Source: Chitinophagaceae bacterium | GTDB taxonomy: Bacteria; Bacteroidota; Bacteroidia; Chitinophagales; Chitinophagaceae | Length of the DNA: 64,000 bases | Assembly: GCA_004028795.1 (NCBI GenBank) | Contig: SAIW01000009.1 | Coordinates: 124,001-188,000, forward strand | Direction: 5' to 3' | Shown here: piece after piece, positions 9,850-18,407 of the stretch | Numbering within the stretch: the first letter of the stretch is position 1 | How the letters are laid out: each line of letters opens with the position of its first letter | Position numbers and translations under genes: made by a program | Notes under the pieces: generated by a model | The model's input: the letters and a program-made list of their open reading frames with translations, nothing else | The model's database searches: none | Told to the model about the DNA's origin: nothing

Positions 9850-9872
9850 CAAGCGAAACACATAAAATTTTA

Positions 9873-10145
9873 ATGGACGATGCTGCCGCTTTCAGAATAA
9901 TGGCTCACCTGCGTTCATTAAAACCGGTAATTATGCCTGTTAACAATAGCTTTATTACCTATGTAGAAAATCCTACAGCCGGTGCAAGATATGTGTGTAT
10001 TGCAAAAGATAATAATCTATTCAAATCTTTTACTGTATTGAATGAATACAATAGAAAGTTGATGGAAAGGCAATCGAGGATTCAAACAAGGTTAATGTTT
10101 GAAACCAATACTTGGGCTATTTACAGAATTATTCCGCAGTATTAA
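9873..10145 (+). CDS. 3' part of the frameshifted membrane protein gene (soluble tail)
   Basis: 90 residues from the first ATG, but the open frame really starts near 9800, in phase with the preceding gene after a one-base shift. The text (MDDAAAFRIMAH..., ITYVENP, W-A-I-Y-R) reads as a compact alpha/beta domain that would follow the last membrane helix of the preceding ORF, like the periplasmic tails of GT-C proteins. It should be annotated with 8563-9849 as one gene, either broken or with a sequencing error. It overlaps the convergent prmC by 4 bp. Confidence 0.5.
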   Translation: MDDAAAFRIMAHLRSLKPVIMPVNNSFITYVENPTAGARYVCIAKDNNLFKSFTVLNEYNRKLMERQSRIQTRLMFETNTWAIYRIIPQY

Positions 10146-11005
10146 TCATTCATTTTTTCTGCTTTAATCATCCTGTCTTTTCCCTGCAAGTCTTTTCTTA
10201 ATAAACATTTGAAGGAATATTTTTCAAACAAATCAACTGTATCTTTTCCCAGAGCCTCATTAATTTCTACAAAAATCTTACCTTGTTTATGCAGTTTCGT
10301 TAAAGCAAATTCGACAATTTTTTCATAGAATATTAAAGGGTTACTATCCGCTACAAATAAAGCTAGATGTGGTTCGTAAGCTGTTACATTTTTTTCCATT
10401 GAGTGTATTTCTTTAGCTGCTATATAAGGAGGATTGCTTACTATAATATCTACCATAGGTAAATACTTCCATTCGCTTTCATCTAAAAAATTTATCTGCT
10501 TAAAATTTACTAAAGTATTATTAGCTAAAGCATTTCTCTCAGCAACAGCTAATGCTTCTTTACTTACATCAATTGCATAAGCATCACAAAAAGGAATTGA
10601 ATTTTTTAAAGCAATGGGTATGCAACCACTTCCTGTACCAATGTCTATTATAGTGATGCTATTAACTCCATTTATTTTACAATCTTCAATAATCCATTCA
10701 ACCAATTCTTCTGTTTCAGGTCTTGGTATTAATATGTTTTCATCAACATACAATTTCATTCCTGCAAACCAACATTCATTCAATATGTATTGTACAGGCT
10801 TATGATTTAATAAATCTGTTGTTATGTTTTGCAATGTTTCCTGCTGAACAGTAGTTAAAGTTGCTTGTTTATTTAGTAACCTGTCAATTTTGTTCAGCAT
10901 AGTTATATGTTCAATAACCCAATCGGCAATAGTAGCAGCTTCATTCATTTCATAAATGTTGTGTAATTCACTTACTAATTGCTGATATGCTTTTTGAACT
11001 AACAT
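10142..11005 (-). CDS. prmC: peptide chain release factor N5-glutamine methyltransferase
   Basis: 287 residues. PrmC methylates the Gln of the GGQ motif of RF1/RF2 with SAM. Seen: N-terminal helical domain (1-90), P-R-P-E-T-E-E-L near 95-103, SAM motif I D-I-G-T-G-S-G-C near 121-128, and the substrate-Gln-binding NPPY motif near 190. Length matches the family (about 280). It is divergent from ribD with only 41 bp between the starts used here. Confidence 0.93.
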   Translation of the reverse strand: MLVQKAYQQLVSELHNIYEMNEAATIADWVIEHITMLNKIDRLLNKQATLTTVQQETLQNITTDLLNHKPVQYILNECWFAGMKLYVDENILIPRPETEELVEWIIEDCKINGVNSITIIDIGTGSGCIPIALKNSIPFCDAYAIDVSKEALAVAERNALANNTLVNFKQINFLDESEWKYLPMVDIIVSNPPYIAAKEIHSMEKNVTAYEPHLALFVADSNPLIFYEKIVEFALTKLHKQGKIFVEINEALGKDTVDLFEKYSFKCLLRKDLQGKDRMIKAEKMND

Positions 11006-11046
11006 GCTGCAATAATAATATTGTTCTGTTACTTTGTTTCATCATT

Positions 11047-12096
11047 ATGCAAACTGCCGATTATTCACAACATATATTATTCATGCAAAGGTGTTTGCAA
11101 TTGGCTGAATCGGGCAAAGGCTTTGTAGCCCCAAATCCAATGGTGGGTGCTGTTTTGGTTAATGAAGGAAGAATAATAGGTGAAGGCTATCATGCAAAAT
11201 ACGGCAGCCATCATGCAGAAGTAAATTGCATTAACAGTGTTGCTGATGCGGACAGACATTTAATAGAAAATTCCATTTTATACGTTTCTTTAGAACCATG
11301 TAATCATTTCGGTAAAACGCCGCCTTGTACCAATCTTATTCTTCAGCATAAAATAAAAAAAGTTGTAGTTGGTTGTAGTGATAGTTTTGAAAAAGTAAAC
11401 GGAACAGGTATTGAAAAACTTAGAACTAACGGGGTTGATGTAACACTGAACGTTTTAGAGAATGAATGTTTAACTCTTAATAAGAGGTTCTTCATTTATC
11501 ATAAAAAGAAAAGGCCATACATTATATTAAAGTGGGCTCAAACTGCCGATGGAAAAATTACTTCAAATAATAGTGACCGATTACTAATCAGTAATGAATT
11601 CACAAACAGGTTGGTGCATAAGTGGAGAAGTGAAGAACAGGCAATAATGGTTGGAACGAATACAGCCTTACAGGATAATCCTCAATTAAATAACAGAAGT
11701 TGGAATGGGGCTAATCCTGTAAGATTATTGATAGATAAGGGTTTGAGGCTTCCACCATATTTGCATTTATTCAATCAGCAGCAAAAAACCATAGTCTTTA
11801 ATCAGGTAAAGCAAGAAGAAGAAAATAATCTTCTGTTACATAGGCTTAAAGATGTTTATGATTTGAATGAAGTTGTAAATGCTTGTTATGATTTGAGTAT
11901 TCAAAGCATTATTGTTGAAGGTGGAACAAAGTTGTTGCAATCATTCATTAATCATAATTTATGGGATGAAGCCAGAGTTATTACGAATGAAACACTTTTT
12001 ATAGGTGAAGGATTACCGGCTCCTTTATTAACCAACTTTCAATTAATAAATCAAGAGAAAATTTTTACAGATATCATTTCTTATTTTACCAAATAA
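11047..12096 (+). CDS. ribD: bifunctional riboflavin biosynthesis deaminase/reductase RibD
   Basis: 349 residues. Catalyses deamination of diaminohydroxyphosphoribosyl-aminopyrimidine and then ribosyl-chain reduction. The N-terminal zinc deaminase domain shows HAEVNCI and E-P-C-N-H-F-G-K-T-P-P-C (zinc His and two Cys). The C-terminal reductase domain starts near residue 145 (P-Y-I-I-L-K-W-A-Q-T-A-D-G) and ends with V-E-G-G-T-K-L-L. The ATG at 11047 (MQTADYSQHILFMQRCLQLA) matches family N-termini. A frame-extending ATG at 10987 lies inside prmC and is unlikely. No FMN riboswitch precedes it. A weak promoter-like TTACTTTG lies just upstream. Confidence 0.93.
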   Translation: MQTADYSQHILFMQRCLQLAESGKGFVAPNPMVGAVLVNEGRIIGEGYHAKYGSHHAEVNCINSVADADRHLIENSILYVSLEPCNHFGKTPPCTNLILQHKIKKVVVGCSDSFEKVNGTGIEKLRTNGVDVTLNVLENECLTLNKRFFIYHKKKRPYIILKWAQTADGKITSNNSDRLLISNEFTNRLVHKWRSEEQAIMVGTNTALQDNPQLNNRSWNGANPVRLLIDKGLRLPPYLHLFNQQQKTIVFNQVKQEEENNLLLHRLKDVYDLNEVVNACYDLSIQSIIVEGGTKLLQSFINHNLWDEARVITNETLFIGEGLPAPLLTNFQLINQEKIFTDIISYFTK

Positions 12097-12098
12097 TA

Positions 12099-12716
12099 AT
12101 GCAGGCACCCGAAACTTTTTTTTATCAAACCATAACTCAAATAGCAACTGCTGAGTTTAAAGACCGAGGTAGCAAATTCATCGCATATACTTTCCCTGTT
12201 AATAATAAAGAAAGTTTTAAAAAGCATTTAGAAGATTTGAAAAAAGAACATGCTAAAGCCGTTCATTTTTGTTTTGCTTACAGGTTAGGATTAGATGGTT
12301 ATGACTTTCGTGTTAGTGATGATGGTGAACCGAGCGGTAGTGCAGGTAAACCGATTCTTAATCAGATAGATAGCAAGCAGTTAACCAATATTGCAGTTGT
12401 AGTGGTACGATATTTTGGCGGAACATTGTTAGGTGTACCCGGTTTAATTAATGCTTATAAAACCGCTACAGCATTGGCTTTACAGGTAGTACCGATTATT
12501 CAAAAGCCTGTTGAAGTTAATTATGAGCTACAGTTTGATTATACAATGATGAATGAAATAATGCAATTAGTAAAGCAATACAATTGCTCTGTTATAAAGC
12601 AGGAAATACAATTGTTTTGTTTAATGCACATAGGAATTTCTAAACAAAGAGAGGAAGCCTTTTTATACAAATTAAAAGAATTACACACTGTATCTGTAAG
12701 GAAAGTAAAATTATAA
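12099..12716 (+). CDS. YigZ/IMPACT family protein
   Basis: 205 residues. The IMPACT/UPF0029 N-terminal domain is clear: F-K-D-R-G-S-K-F near the start, D-D-G-E-P-S-G-S-A-G-K-P-I near 70-82 and VVVRYFGGTLLGVPGL near 93-108. A second ferredoxin-like domain follows. Members are linked to translation or stress control but have no firm biochemical role in bacteria. It starts 2 bp after ribD, so the two are probably co-transcribed, and overlaps the convergent YdcF-like gene by 6 bp. Confidence 0.85.
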   Translation: MQAPETFFYQTITQIATAEFKDRGSKFIAYTFPVNNKESFKKHLEDLKKEHAKAVHFCFAYRLGLDGYDFRVSDDGEPSGSAGKPILNQIDSKQLTNIAVVVVRYFGGTLLGVPGLINAYKTATALALQVVPIIQKPVEVNYELQFDYTMMNEIMQLVKQYNCSVIKQEIQLFCLMHIGISKQREEAFLYKLKELHTVSVRKVKL

Positions 12717-13460
12717 TTTACCTGTTATTTTATAAGAAGCATAACCAACTAATTCTTTAATAAAACTTTCCCATAAAAAGAATATTCTTGCTTCGGGTAT
12801 AAAAGCCATAATAGAGTTTCTTTCGTTATGAACAATATAATCGCAGGGATAGATAACAACGGGAACATTTGCTTTATCAAAACACTTTTTGGCTCTTGGC
12901 ATATGTGTAGCCGAGGTTATTAAAACATAAGGTGGTTGCAAATGTGCTGTATCTAATAATTGTTTTGAAAACACAGCATTCTCATAAGTATTGCGGGATT
13001 TTCTTTCCATTAAAATTGCTGTATCAGGCACACCGGATTTTAATAACTCGTTTTTTATTCCCCAGGCTTCATCTTTTTTACTAAAAATCAATCCGCTTCC
13101 ACCGGTAATTAATATTTTCTTTACAATACCTTGATGATACAATTCAACAGATTGAATAAATCTATCTCCGCTTGCTGTTATGTAAAAATTATTATGTTCA
13201 TCGTAGCCACCCATTCCACTTAATAAAATAGCAGCACTATATTTTTGATTGGTTAAATCAACTTTTTTTGCTTGCCATGCATTAACCAATTTATTAAACA
13301 AAAAAGGGTTGGAAAAAATTATCAGGATTAATGCAATTGTAATTGTTAATCGCTTTCTTGTCTTGAGGTTTTTTGTAATCCAAATCCAGAATAATAAAAT
13401 CACAACCCACCAAAATGGGTTTAGTAAAAACAATAAAACTTTTGATAGCACAAAAAACAT
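12711..13460 (-). CDS. YdcF/ElyC-family (DUF218) membrane protein
   Basis: 249 residues. Two N-terminal TM helices (about 5-25 and 35-55) are followed by a DUF218 domain: AILLSGMGG near 78-86, a long helix ending in a G-x-V-K-K-I-L-I-T-G-G strand (116-126), E-x-x-S-R-N-T-Y-E-N-A near 153-162 and T-S-A-T-H-M-P-R-A near 182-190. The same architecture occurs in E. coli ElyC and SanA-type proteins, which affect envelope assembly. The enzymatic function is unknown. It ends 6 bp inside the convergent YigZ gene and lies 7 bp after hbd on the same strand. Confidence 0.8.
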   Translation of the reverse strand: MFFVLSKVLLFLLNPFWWVVILLFWIWITKNLKTRKRLTITIALILIIFSNPFLFNKLVNAWQAKKVDLTNQKYSAAILLSGMGGYDEHNNFYITASGDRFIQSVELYHQGIVKKILITGGSGLIFSKKDEAWGIKNELLKSGVPDTAILMERKSRNTYENAVFSKQLLDTAHLQPPYVLITSATHMPRAKKCFDKANVPVVIYPCDYIVHNERNSIMAFIPEARIFFLWESFIKELVGYASYKITGKL

Positions 13461-13467
13461 GAATGAA

Positions 13468-14358
13468 TTATTTAAAACGGTTACTTACAATTAACTCTTT
13501 GCTTCCTGCCTGATATATATAAAAACCTTCACCGCTTTTAACACCTAATTTCCCGGCAGTAACCATATTAACCAATAATGGACAAGGTGCATATTTTGTA
13601 TTGCCAAAACCTTCATACAATACATTTAAAATACTTAAACAAACATCTAAACCTATAAAGTCTGCTAATTGCAAAGGCCCCATCGGATGGGCCATACCTA
13701 ATTTCATAATGGTATCAATAGCTTCAACACCTGCAATGCCTTCATACAAACTATAAATAGCTTCATTAATCATGGGCATTAAAATCTTGTTGGCAATAAA
13801 ACCTGGATAATCATTTACCACACAAGGCACTTTATTTAACTGTTTGCTCAATGAAACAATTGTTTCTGTAATCGTATTATCTGTTGCGTAGCCATTAATT
13901 ATTTCAACCAATTTCATAACCGGTACAGGATTCATAAAGTGCATCCCAATTACCTTTTCAGGTCTTTTTGTAACAGAAGCAATTTTAGTTATTGAAATGG
14001 AAGAAGTATTACTTGCCAAAATTGTTTCGGGGTTAGCAACTTCATCTAACTGCTTAAAAATTTTCAATTTCAAATCAATATTTTCTGTTGCGGCTTCTAC
14101 AATTAAATCTGCCTTAGATGCAGCATCGGCAATATCTGTATGCGTTGAAAGATTGTTTAATGATAGAACTTTTTGTTCTGCAGTAACTACATTTTTTTCA
14201 ACCTGCCTGCTTAAATTTTTATCAATAGTAGCAACAGCTTTTTCTAGTTGAGCAGCATTAACATCAACCAATAAAACTTTAAAACCATGTTGAGCAAATA
14301 CATGAGCAATACCATTACCCATTGTTCCTGCACCAATAACAGCAACCGTTTTAATCAT
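13468..14358 (-). CDS. hbd: 3-hydroxybutyryl-CoA dehydrogenase
   Basis: 296 residues. NAD-dependent oxidation of 3-hydroxyacyl-CoA. Rossmann motif G-A-G-T-M-G-N-G-I-A-H at 8-18, the D-V-N acidic residue after strand 2, and GMHFMNPVPVMKLVEI (near 137-152) with the catalytic His. N-D-Y-P-G-F-I-A-N-K near 183-192 starts the C-terminal dimerisation domain, and G-P-L-Q-L-A-D-F-I-G-L-D near 228-239 is conserved. Full family length (about 280-295). Probably co-transcribed with the YdcF-like gene downstream. Confidence 0.92.
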   Translation of the reverse strand: MIKTVAVIGAGTMGNGIAHVFAQHGFKVLLVDVNAAQLEKAVATIDKNLSRQVEKNVVTAEQKVLSLNNLSTHTDIADAASKADLIVEAATENIDLKLKIFKQLDEVANPETILASNTSSISITKIASVTKRPEKVIGMHFMNPVPVMKLVEIINGYATDNTITETIVSLSKQLNKVPCVVNDYPGFIANKILMPMINEAIYSLYEGIAGVEAIDTIMKLGMAHPMGPLQLADFIGLDVCLSILNVLYEGFGNTKYAPCPLLVNMVTAGKLGVKSGEGFYIYQAGSKELIVSNRFK

Positions 14359-14472
14359 AACTCAGGTGTTTAGAAAATCGAAAATAGCAAATTGGAAATT
14401 GAAAATATAGCAAGATGATTTAATAGCAATTACATCATGCAAATCATTTCATCCAATAAATCAAGGTTTAGA

Positions 14473-15132
14473 TTATTTCTTGCTCTTAAAATCCCCTCTT
14501 TTCCAGGCTTTAATAAAATCTGCCCAGGCAAGCGGGTTAAGAATATTCATTGGGGGTAATTGCCCGCTATAGTAATACTTATTGGCTTGTTGGCGTAATT
14601 GAAAATTTACAGCCTCTCTGCCATCGGCAGGTAATGCGGCAATTAAGGCTCTGCGTTTTTGTTCGTCAATATTTTGTCGGGCTATTTCGTAAGAATCATC
14701 ATCATATCGGTTGTTCACAAAATCTCTTTCAAACTGCTCTCTTGTTGGTCTTGGTTTTAAAATAGTAGCAGGCAGATAATTAGTATCGGCAACCAATAAT
14801 TGAATTACGCTCATTTCATTCGTAGCCCAGTTCTTTGGTATTTCAACGGTTTTATCTTTAAAACCAACTGATGAAAAAGTAATTTTATCTCCCTTCACTA
14901 CAACTATAGAAAAAACGCCATCGCCATTGGTTATAGTTCCTCTTCCTTTATCAACAACAATAATGCTTGCAGAAGGTATTCCTCTTAAACTGTCGGCTGT
15001 CATTACCACACCAAATAACTGTACAATAGAATCCTGCTTTACCGGTTGCTGTTGGGCTCTGCCGGTAGTTTGTGCAGCAAAGAAGAAAATCAGTAAAGAA
15101 AAGTATCGTAACAATATTTTCATCAGCTTCAA
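14473..15132 (-). CDS. secreted CarboxypepD_reg-like domain protein
   Basis: 219 residues with a signal peptide (1-26, ending G-R-A-Q). Residues about 36-115 form a carboxypeptidase-regulatory-like beta-sandwich (F-G-V-V-M-T-A-D-S-L-R-G-I-P-S-A-S-I-I-V ... G-D-G-V-F-S-I-V-V-V-K-G-D-K-I-T-F-S-S-V-G-F). A charged helical tail lies after 135. In Bacteroidota such domains usually sit at the N-terminus of TonB-dependent receptors; here it stands alone with no barrel or plug. The function is unknown, and a periplasmic or outer-membrane-associated location is likely. Confidence 0.7.
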   Translation of the reverse strand: MKLMKILLRYFSLLIFFFAAQTTGRAQQQPVKQDSIVQLFGVVMTADSLRGIPSASIIVVDKGRGTITNGDGVFSIVVVKGDKITFSSVGFKDKTVEIPKNWATNEMSVIQLLVADTNYLPATILKPRPTREQFERDFVNNRYDDDSYEIARQNIDEQKRRALIAALPADGREAVNFQLRQQANKYYYSGQLPPMNILNPLAWADFIKAWKRGDFKSKK

Positions 15133-15287
15133 AAATAAATTATTATCATCAATATTCCCTCTCCTTTAGATAGGATTAGGGTGAGGCTTTCAACAAATTG
15201 GTTGCCTAAATCTTATCTCGTAAACAAAGTAAAGGAGCTGTTGGCTAAATTTGCAGCCTCATTTTTATTTTAACAAAAACTTACTTG

Positions 15288-16382
15288 ATGACCGAAGCAG
15301 CTATTTTAAAAGCCCTGAGTAATGTACAGGAGCCGGACTTAGGTAAAGACCTGGTAACTCTAAACATGATAAAAGATGTAGTGATAGATGGAAATAATGT
15401 GTCTTTTACCATTGTACTTACCACCCCCGCTTGCCCTATGAAAGACATGATGCGTACAGCAAGTGAGAATGCTATTAAGCTTTTGGTAAATAAAGAAGCC
15501 AAAATAGATATTAAGTTTACGGCTAATACATCAACTAACAGAAAAGACGGACAACAAGTATTAAGTGGTGTAAAAAATGTTATTGCAGTTGTAAGCGGTA
15601 AAGGCGGTGTGGGAAAAAGTACGGTAGCAGCTAACCTTGCTTTAGCATTGGCAGAAGGCGGAGCCAGTGTGGGTTTAATGGATGCCGATATTTATGGGCC
15701 GAGTGTGCCTATTATGTTTGGCGTTCGCGGAGAAAGACCAATGATGAAAGAGCTTAACGGTAAAGGAGTAATTATACCTTTAGAAAAATACGGCATTAAA
15801 CTAATGAGTATTGGTTTATTGGTTGATGAAAAAAATGCTATTGTTTGGCGTGGGCCAATGGTAAGCAGTGCGATAAGACAATTTGTTACAGAAGTAGATT
15901 GGGGTGCGTTAGATTACCTTATTATAGATATGCCACCGGGTACCGGCGATGTACATTTAACATTGGTGCAAACTGTTCCTGTTACAGGTGCCGTTATTGT
16001 TACAACACCTCAAAATGTTGCATTGGCAGATGCTAAAAAAGCAATAGCCATGTTTGGGCAGGCTCAGGTTAATGTACCTGTTATCGGTCTGGTAGAAAAT
16101 ATGGCATATTTCACGCCGGCAGAATTGCCCAACAATAAATATTACCTGTTTGGAAAAGAAGGCGGCAAAAAACTGGCAGAAGAATATGAATTGAATTTCT
16201 TAGGGCAAATTCCTTTGGTACAAACCATTCGTGAAGGTGGAGATGCAGGTGTGCCTGCAATGGTGGGAAATGATGAAATTTCTCAACAAGCCTTCAGAAG
16301 CTTTGCATCATTGGCAGTAAGGAATATTGCCATGAGAAATGCCAACATAACCAAAACAAAAATGTTGGAAGTAACTGTTTAG
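15288..16382 (+). CDS. mrp: Mrp/ApbC family iron-sulfur carrier ATPase
   Basis: 364 residues. N-terminal DUF59/MIP18-like domain (1-85) with TTPACPMKDMM, then a ParA-type ATPase with deviant Walker A GKGGVGKST near 104-112, DADIYGPS near 131-138 and D-M-P-P-G-T-G-D near 213-220. Involved in Fe-S cluster assembly. The CxxC pair used by many Mrp proteins is replaced by T-P-A-E-L-P-N-N before the Y-x-x-F-G-K-E-G-G motif, which I believe is common in Bacteroidota. The ATG at 15288 is preferred to a TTG three bases upstream. Confidence 0.9.
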   Translation: MTEAAILKALSNVQEPDLGKDLVTLNMIKDVVIDGNNVSFTIVLTTPACPMKDMMRTASENAIKLLVNKEAKIDIKFTANTSTNRKDGQQVLSGVKNVIAVVSGKGGVGKSTVAANLALALAEGGASVGLMDADIYGPSVPIMFGVRGERPMMKELNGKGVIIPLEKYGIKLMSIGLLVDEKNAIVWRGPMVSSAIRQFVTEVDWGALDYLIIDMPPGTGDVHLTLVQTVPVTGAVIVTTPQNVALADAKKAIAMFGQAQVNVPVIGLVENMAYFTPAELPNNKYYLFGKEGGKKLAEEYELNFLGQIPLVQTIREGGDAGVPAMVGNDEISQQAFRSFASLAVRNIAMRNANITKTKMLEVTV

Positions 16383-16462
16383 AAAAATACGAAGTATAAA
16401 ATTCGAAATACAAAATGTGCTTCAAAAAACCTGCAACCGGTAACCAGAAACTTTGAACTTTT

Positions 16463-17089
16463 ATGTACAATCTTCCTCATTTTAAAGCAGCAAAGCAAGA
16501 AGATGTGTTGGCTTTTATGAAAGCAAACCCTTTCGCGGTTATTTGCGGAGTTGATAAAAACAATCATCCAGTAGCAACACATGTTCCTGTTTTGATAGAA
16601 GAAAAAGAAGGGAAGATTTTTTTGTATGCACATATTATGCGTAAGCAGGAACATACTAATGCATTTGAAAATAACAGTAATGTATTAGCTATTTTTCAAG
16701 GCCCGCATACTTATATAAGTGCCAGTTGGTATGAAAATAAAAGGCAAGGCGGTTCATGGAATTATCAGGCAGTACATGCAAGCGGTACCATTCAATTTTT
16801 AGATGAAGAAGGTTTGTACAATTTATTAGTGAATTTAACCGACCATTTTGAGGGCAACCCGCATTCACCTTCGGCAGTAAAAAATTTAAGTACAGAATAT
16901 ATGAGCAGCAATATGAAAGCTATTATTGCTTTTAAAATTGAAGTAACCAATATTCAACACATATTTAAGCTAAGCCAGAACAGAGATGAAAAAAGCTTTG
17001 AAAATATTATTGAAAAATTAGAAAACGGCGATGCTGCTCAGCAATACATTGCAGAAGAGATGAAACATATCAAAAAAGATATTTTTTAA
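16463..17089 (+). CDS. PaiB-family FMN-binding protein
   Basis: 208 residues matching PaiB (FMN-binding negative regulator) across its length: opening Y-x-P-x-x-F near 2-7, HVPVLI near 39-44, AHIMRKQEHTNAF near 56-68, Y-I-S-A-S-W-Y near 87-93 and NYQAVHASG near 104-112. Family proteins have a split-barrel FMN-binding fold. In Bacillus PaiB is linked to protease and sporulation gene repression, but the molecular role is uncertain elsewhere. Stands alone downstream of mrp, with an intergenic sequence of simple AAATTCGAAAT type. Confidence 0.82.
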   Translation: MYNLPHFKAAKQEDVLAFMKANPFAVICGVDKNNHPVATHVPVLIEEKEGKIFLYAHIMRKQEHTNAFENNSNVLAIFQGPHTYISASWYENKRQGGSWNYQAVHASGTIQFLDEEGLYNLLVNLTDHFEGNPHSPSAVKNLSTEYMSSNMKAIIAFKIEVTNIQHIFKLSQNRDEKSFENIIEKLENGDAAQQYIAEEMKHIKKDIF

Positions 17090-17318
17090 TTACTTGAATT
17101 GGTAAAGCCATAAACCTGAAGCCATTATTACTTCAATTCCTGTCTTCACAAATTGAATAACCAACTTAACTAAAGTTCATTACATGCTCGGAATGATTAT
17201 TGCATTATCATCTTTCCACACCTGTGTATAAACAATATTAGGTTTTGTGGGCTATTAAAAATTAAATTTGAATTGGAAGTTTAGTAAGCCAAATATCCCA
17301 TTCAATCACTAAAAGATT

Positions 17319-18317
17319 TTGCAATTGACAGACACAATTATCAGCCTCGATTCAGTTAATCCAATTGAATTCTTCGGCGTAAACAACGGTAAACTTGATT
17401 TGCTTAAAAAGAAATTTCCTCTCTTAAAAATCTTATCTCGTGGCACTCAAATAAAAATAAGCGGTGCACCTGAACAGATTGAAACTGCCAAAGAAAAAAT
17501 TGAACTCATTATTCAATATTTAGAACGTAATGGCAATTTGAGTGAGAATTATTTTGAACAGATTTTAGGAGGAGACGATGCAGCTACGGTTGACAATTTT
17601 GTTGAACGTAATCCTAATGATATTCTCGTATTTGGTCCCAACGGAAAAACAGTCAGAGCAAGAACAGCCAACCAGAAAAGAATGGTTACTGCAGCAGATA
17701 AAAATGATATTGTTTTTGCAATCGGCCCTGCTGGTACAGGTAAAACGTACACTGCTGTTGCATTAGCAGTTCGGGCATTAAAAAATAAAGTGGTAAAGAA
17801 AATTATTCTTACCCGCCCCGCCGTTGAAGCAGGAGAAAGCCTTGGCTTTTTACCCGGAGATTTAAAAGAAAAAATTGACCCGTATTTAAGACCATTATAC
17901 GATGCCTTGGATGATATGATACCTGCTGATAAATTAGGTTATTATATGACCACACGTACCATAGAAATTGCACCATTGGCTTATATGCGTGGACGAACTT
18001 TGGACAATGCCTTTATTATTTTAGATGAAGCTCAAAACACTAATGACCTTCAACTGAAAATGTTTTTAACACGTATTGGTGCCAATGCGAAGGCCATTAT
18101 TACAGGCGATCCTACACAAATAGACTTACCACGCAATCAACAAAGCGGTTTGTCTAAAGCTATTCGTATTCTTAAAAATATTGATGGTATTGCACATATT
18201 GAATTGAATGAAGAAGATGTGGTAAGACACAGATTGGTAAAAGCGATTATTAAGGCTTATGATAAAGAACATGAAGCAACAGAAGGTCAACAACAGCAAT
18301 ATCAATATCGCCGTTAA
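17319..18317 (+). CDS. PhoH family ATPase
   Basis: 332 residues. An N-terminal KH-like domain (about 1-110) is followed by the PhoH P-loop domain: [11 protein letters not shown] near 133-143, R-P-A-V-E-A-G-E near 168-175, I-I-L-D-E-A-Q-N near 233-240 and I-T-G-D-P-T-Q-I near 260-267. This is the YbeZ/PhoH1 type linked to RNA metabolism and ribosome maturation. No in-frame ATG precedes the conserved start. TTG at 17319 or 17325 is the likely initiator, so the exact start is uncertain by two codons. The 229 bp before it hold no gene; a TTTCCACACC sequence near 17212 is unremarkable. Confidence 0.88.
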   Translation: MQLTDTIISLDSVNPIEFFGVNNGKLDLLKKKFPLLKILSRGTQIKISGAPEQIETAKEKIELIIQYLERNGNLSENYFEQILGGDDAATVDNFVERNPNDILVFGPNGKTVRARTANQKRMVTAADKNDIVFAIGPAGTGKTYTAVALAVRALKNKVVKKIILTRPAVEAGESLGFLPGDLKEKIDPYLRPLYDALDDMIPADKLGYYMTTRTIEIAPLAYMRGRTLDNAFIILDEAQNTNDLQLKMFLTRIGANAKAIITGDPTQIDLPRNQQSGLSKAIRILKNIDGIAHIELNEEDVVRHRLVKAIIKAYDKEHEATEGQQQQYQYRR

Positions 18318-18370
18318 CCAATCTGCAATCAATAAAATAAAGCGAATAATTTTTGTTATTAACTAAATGT

Positions 18371-18378
18371 TATTTTTG
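18371..18378 (+). promoter_or_regulatory. candidate Bacteroidota -7 box
   Basis: TATTTTTG fits TAnnTTTG, 29 bp before the next start codon. A TTTTTG lies upstream, but the spacing (about 15 bp) is shorter than the usual 19-21, so this is tentative. Confidence 0.35.
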
Positions 18379-18407
18379 AACGAATATTATTCCCTAAACT
18401 ACGATTT

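Noticed and set aside
11005-11047. FMN riboswitch before ribD
   Set aside because: Only about 41 bp separate the divergent starts, too short for the riboswitch.
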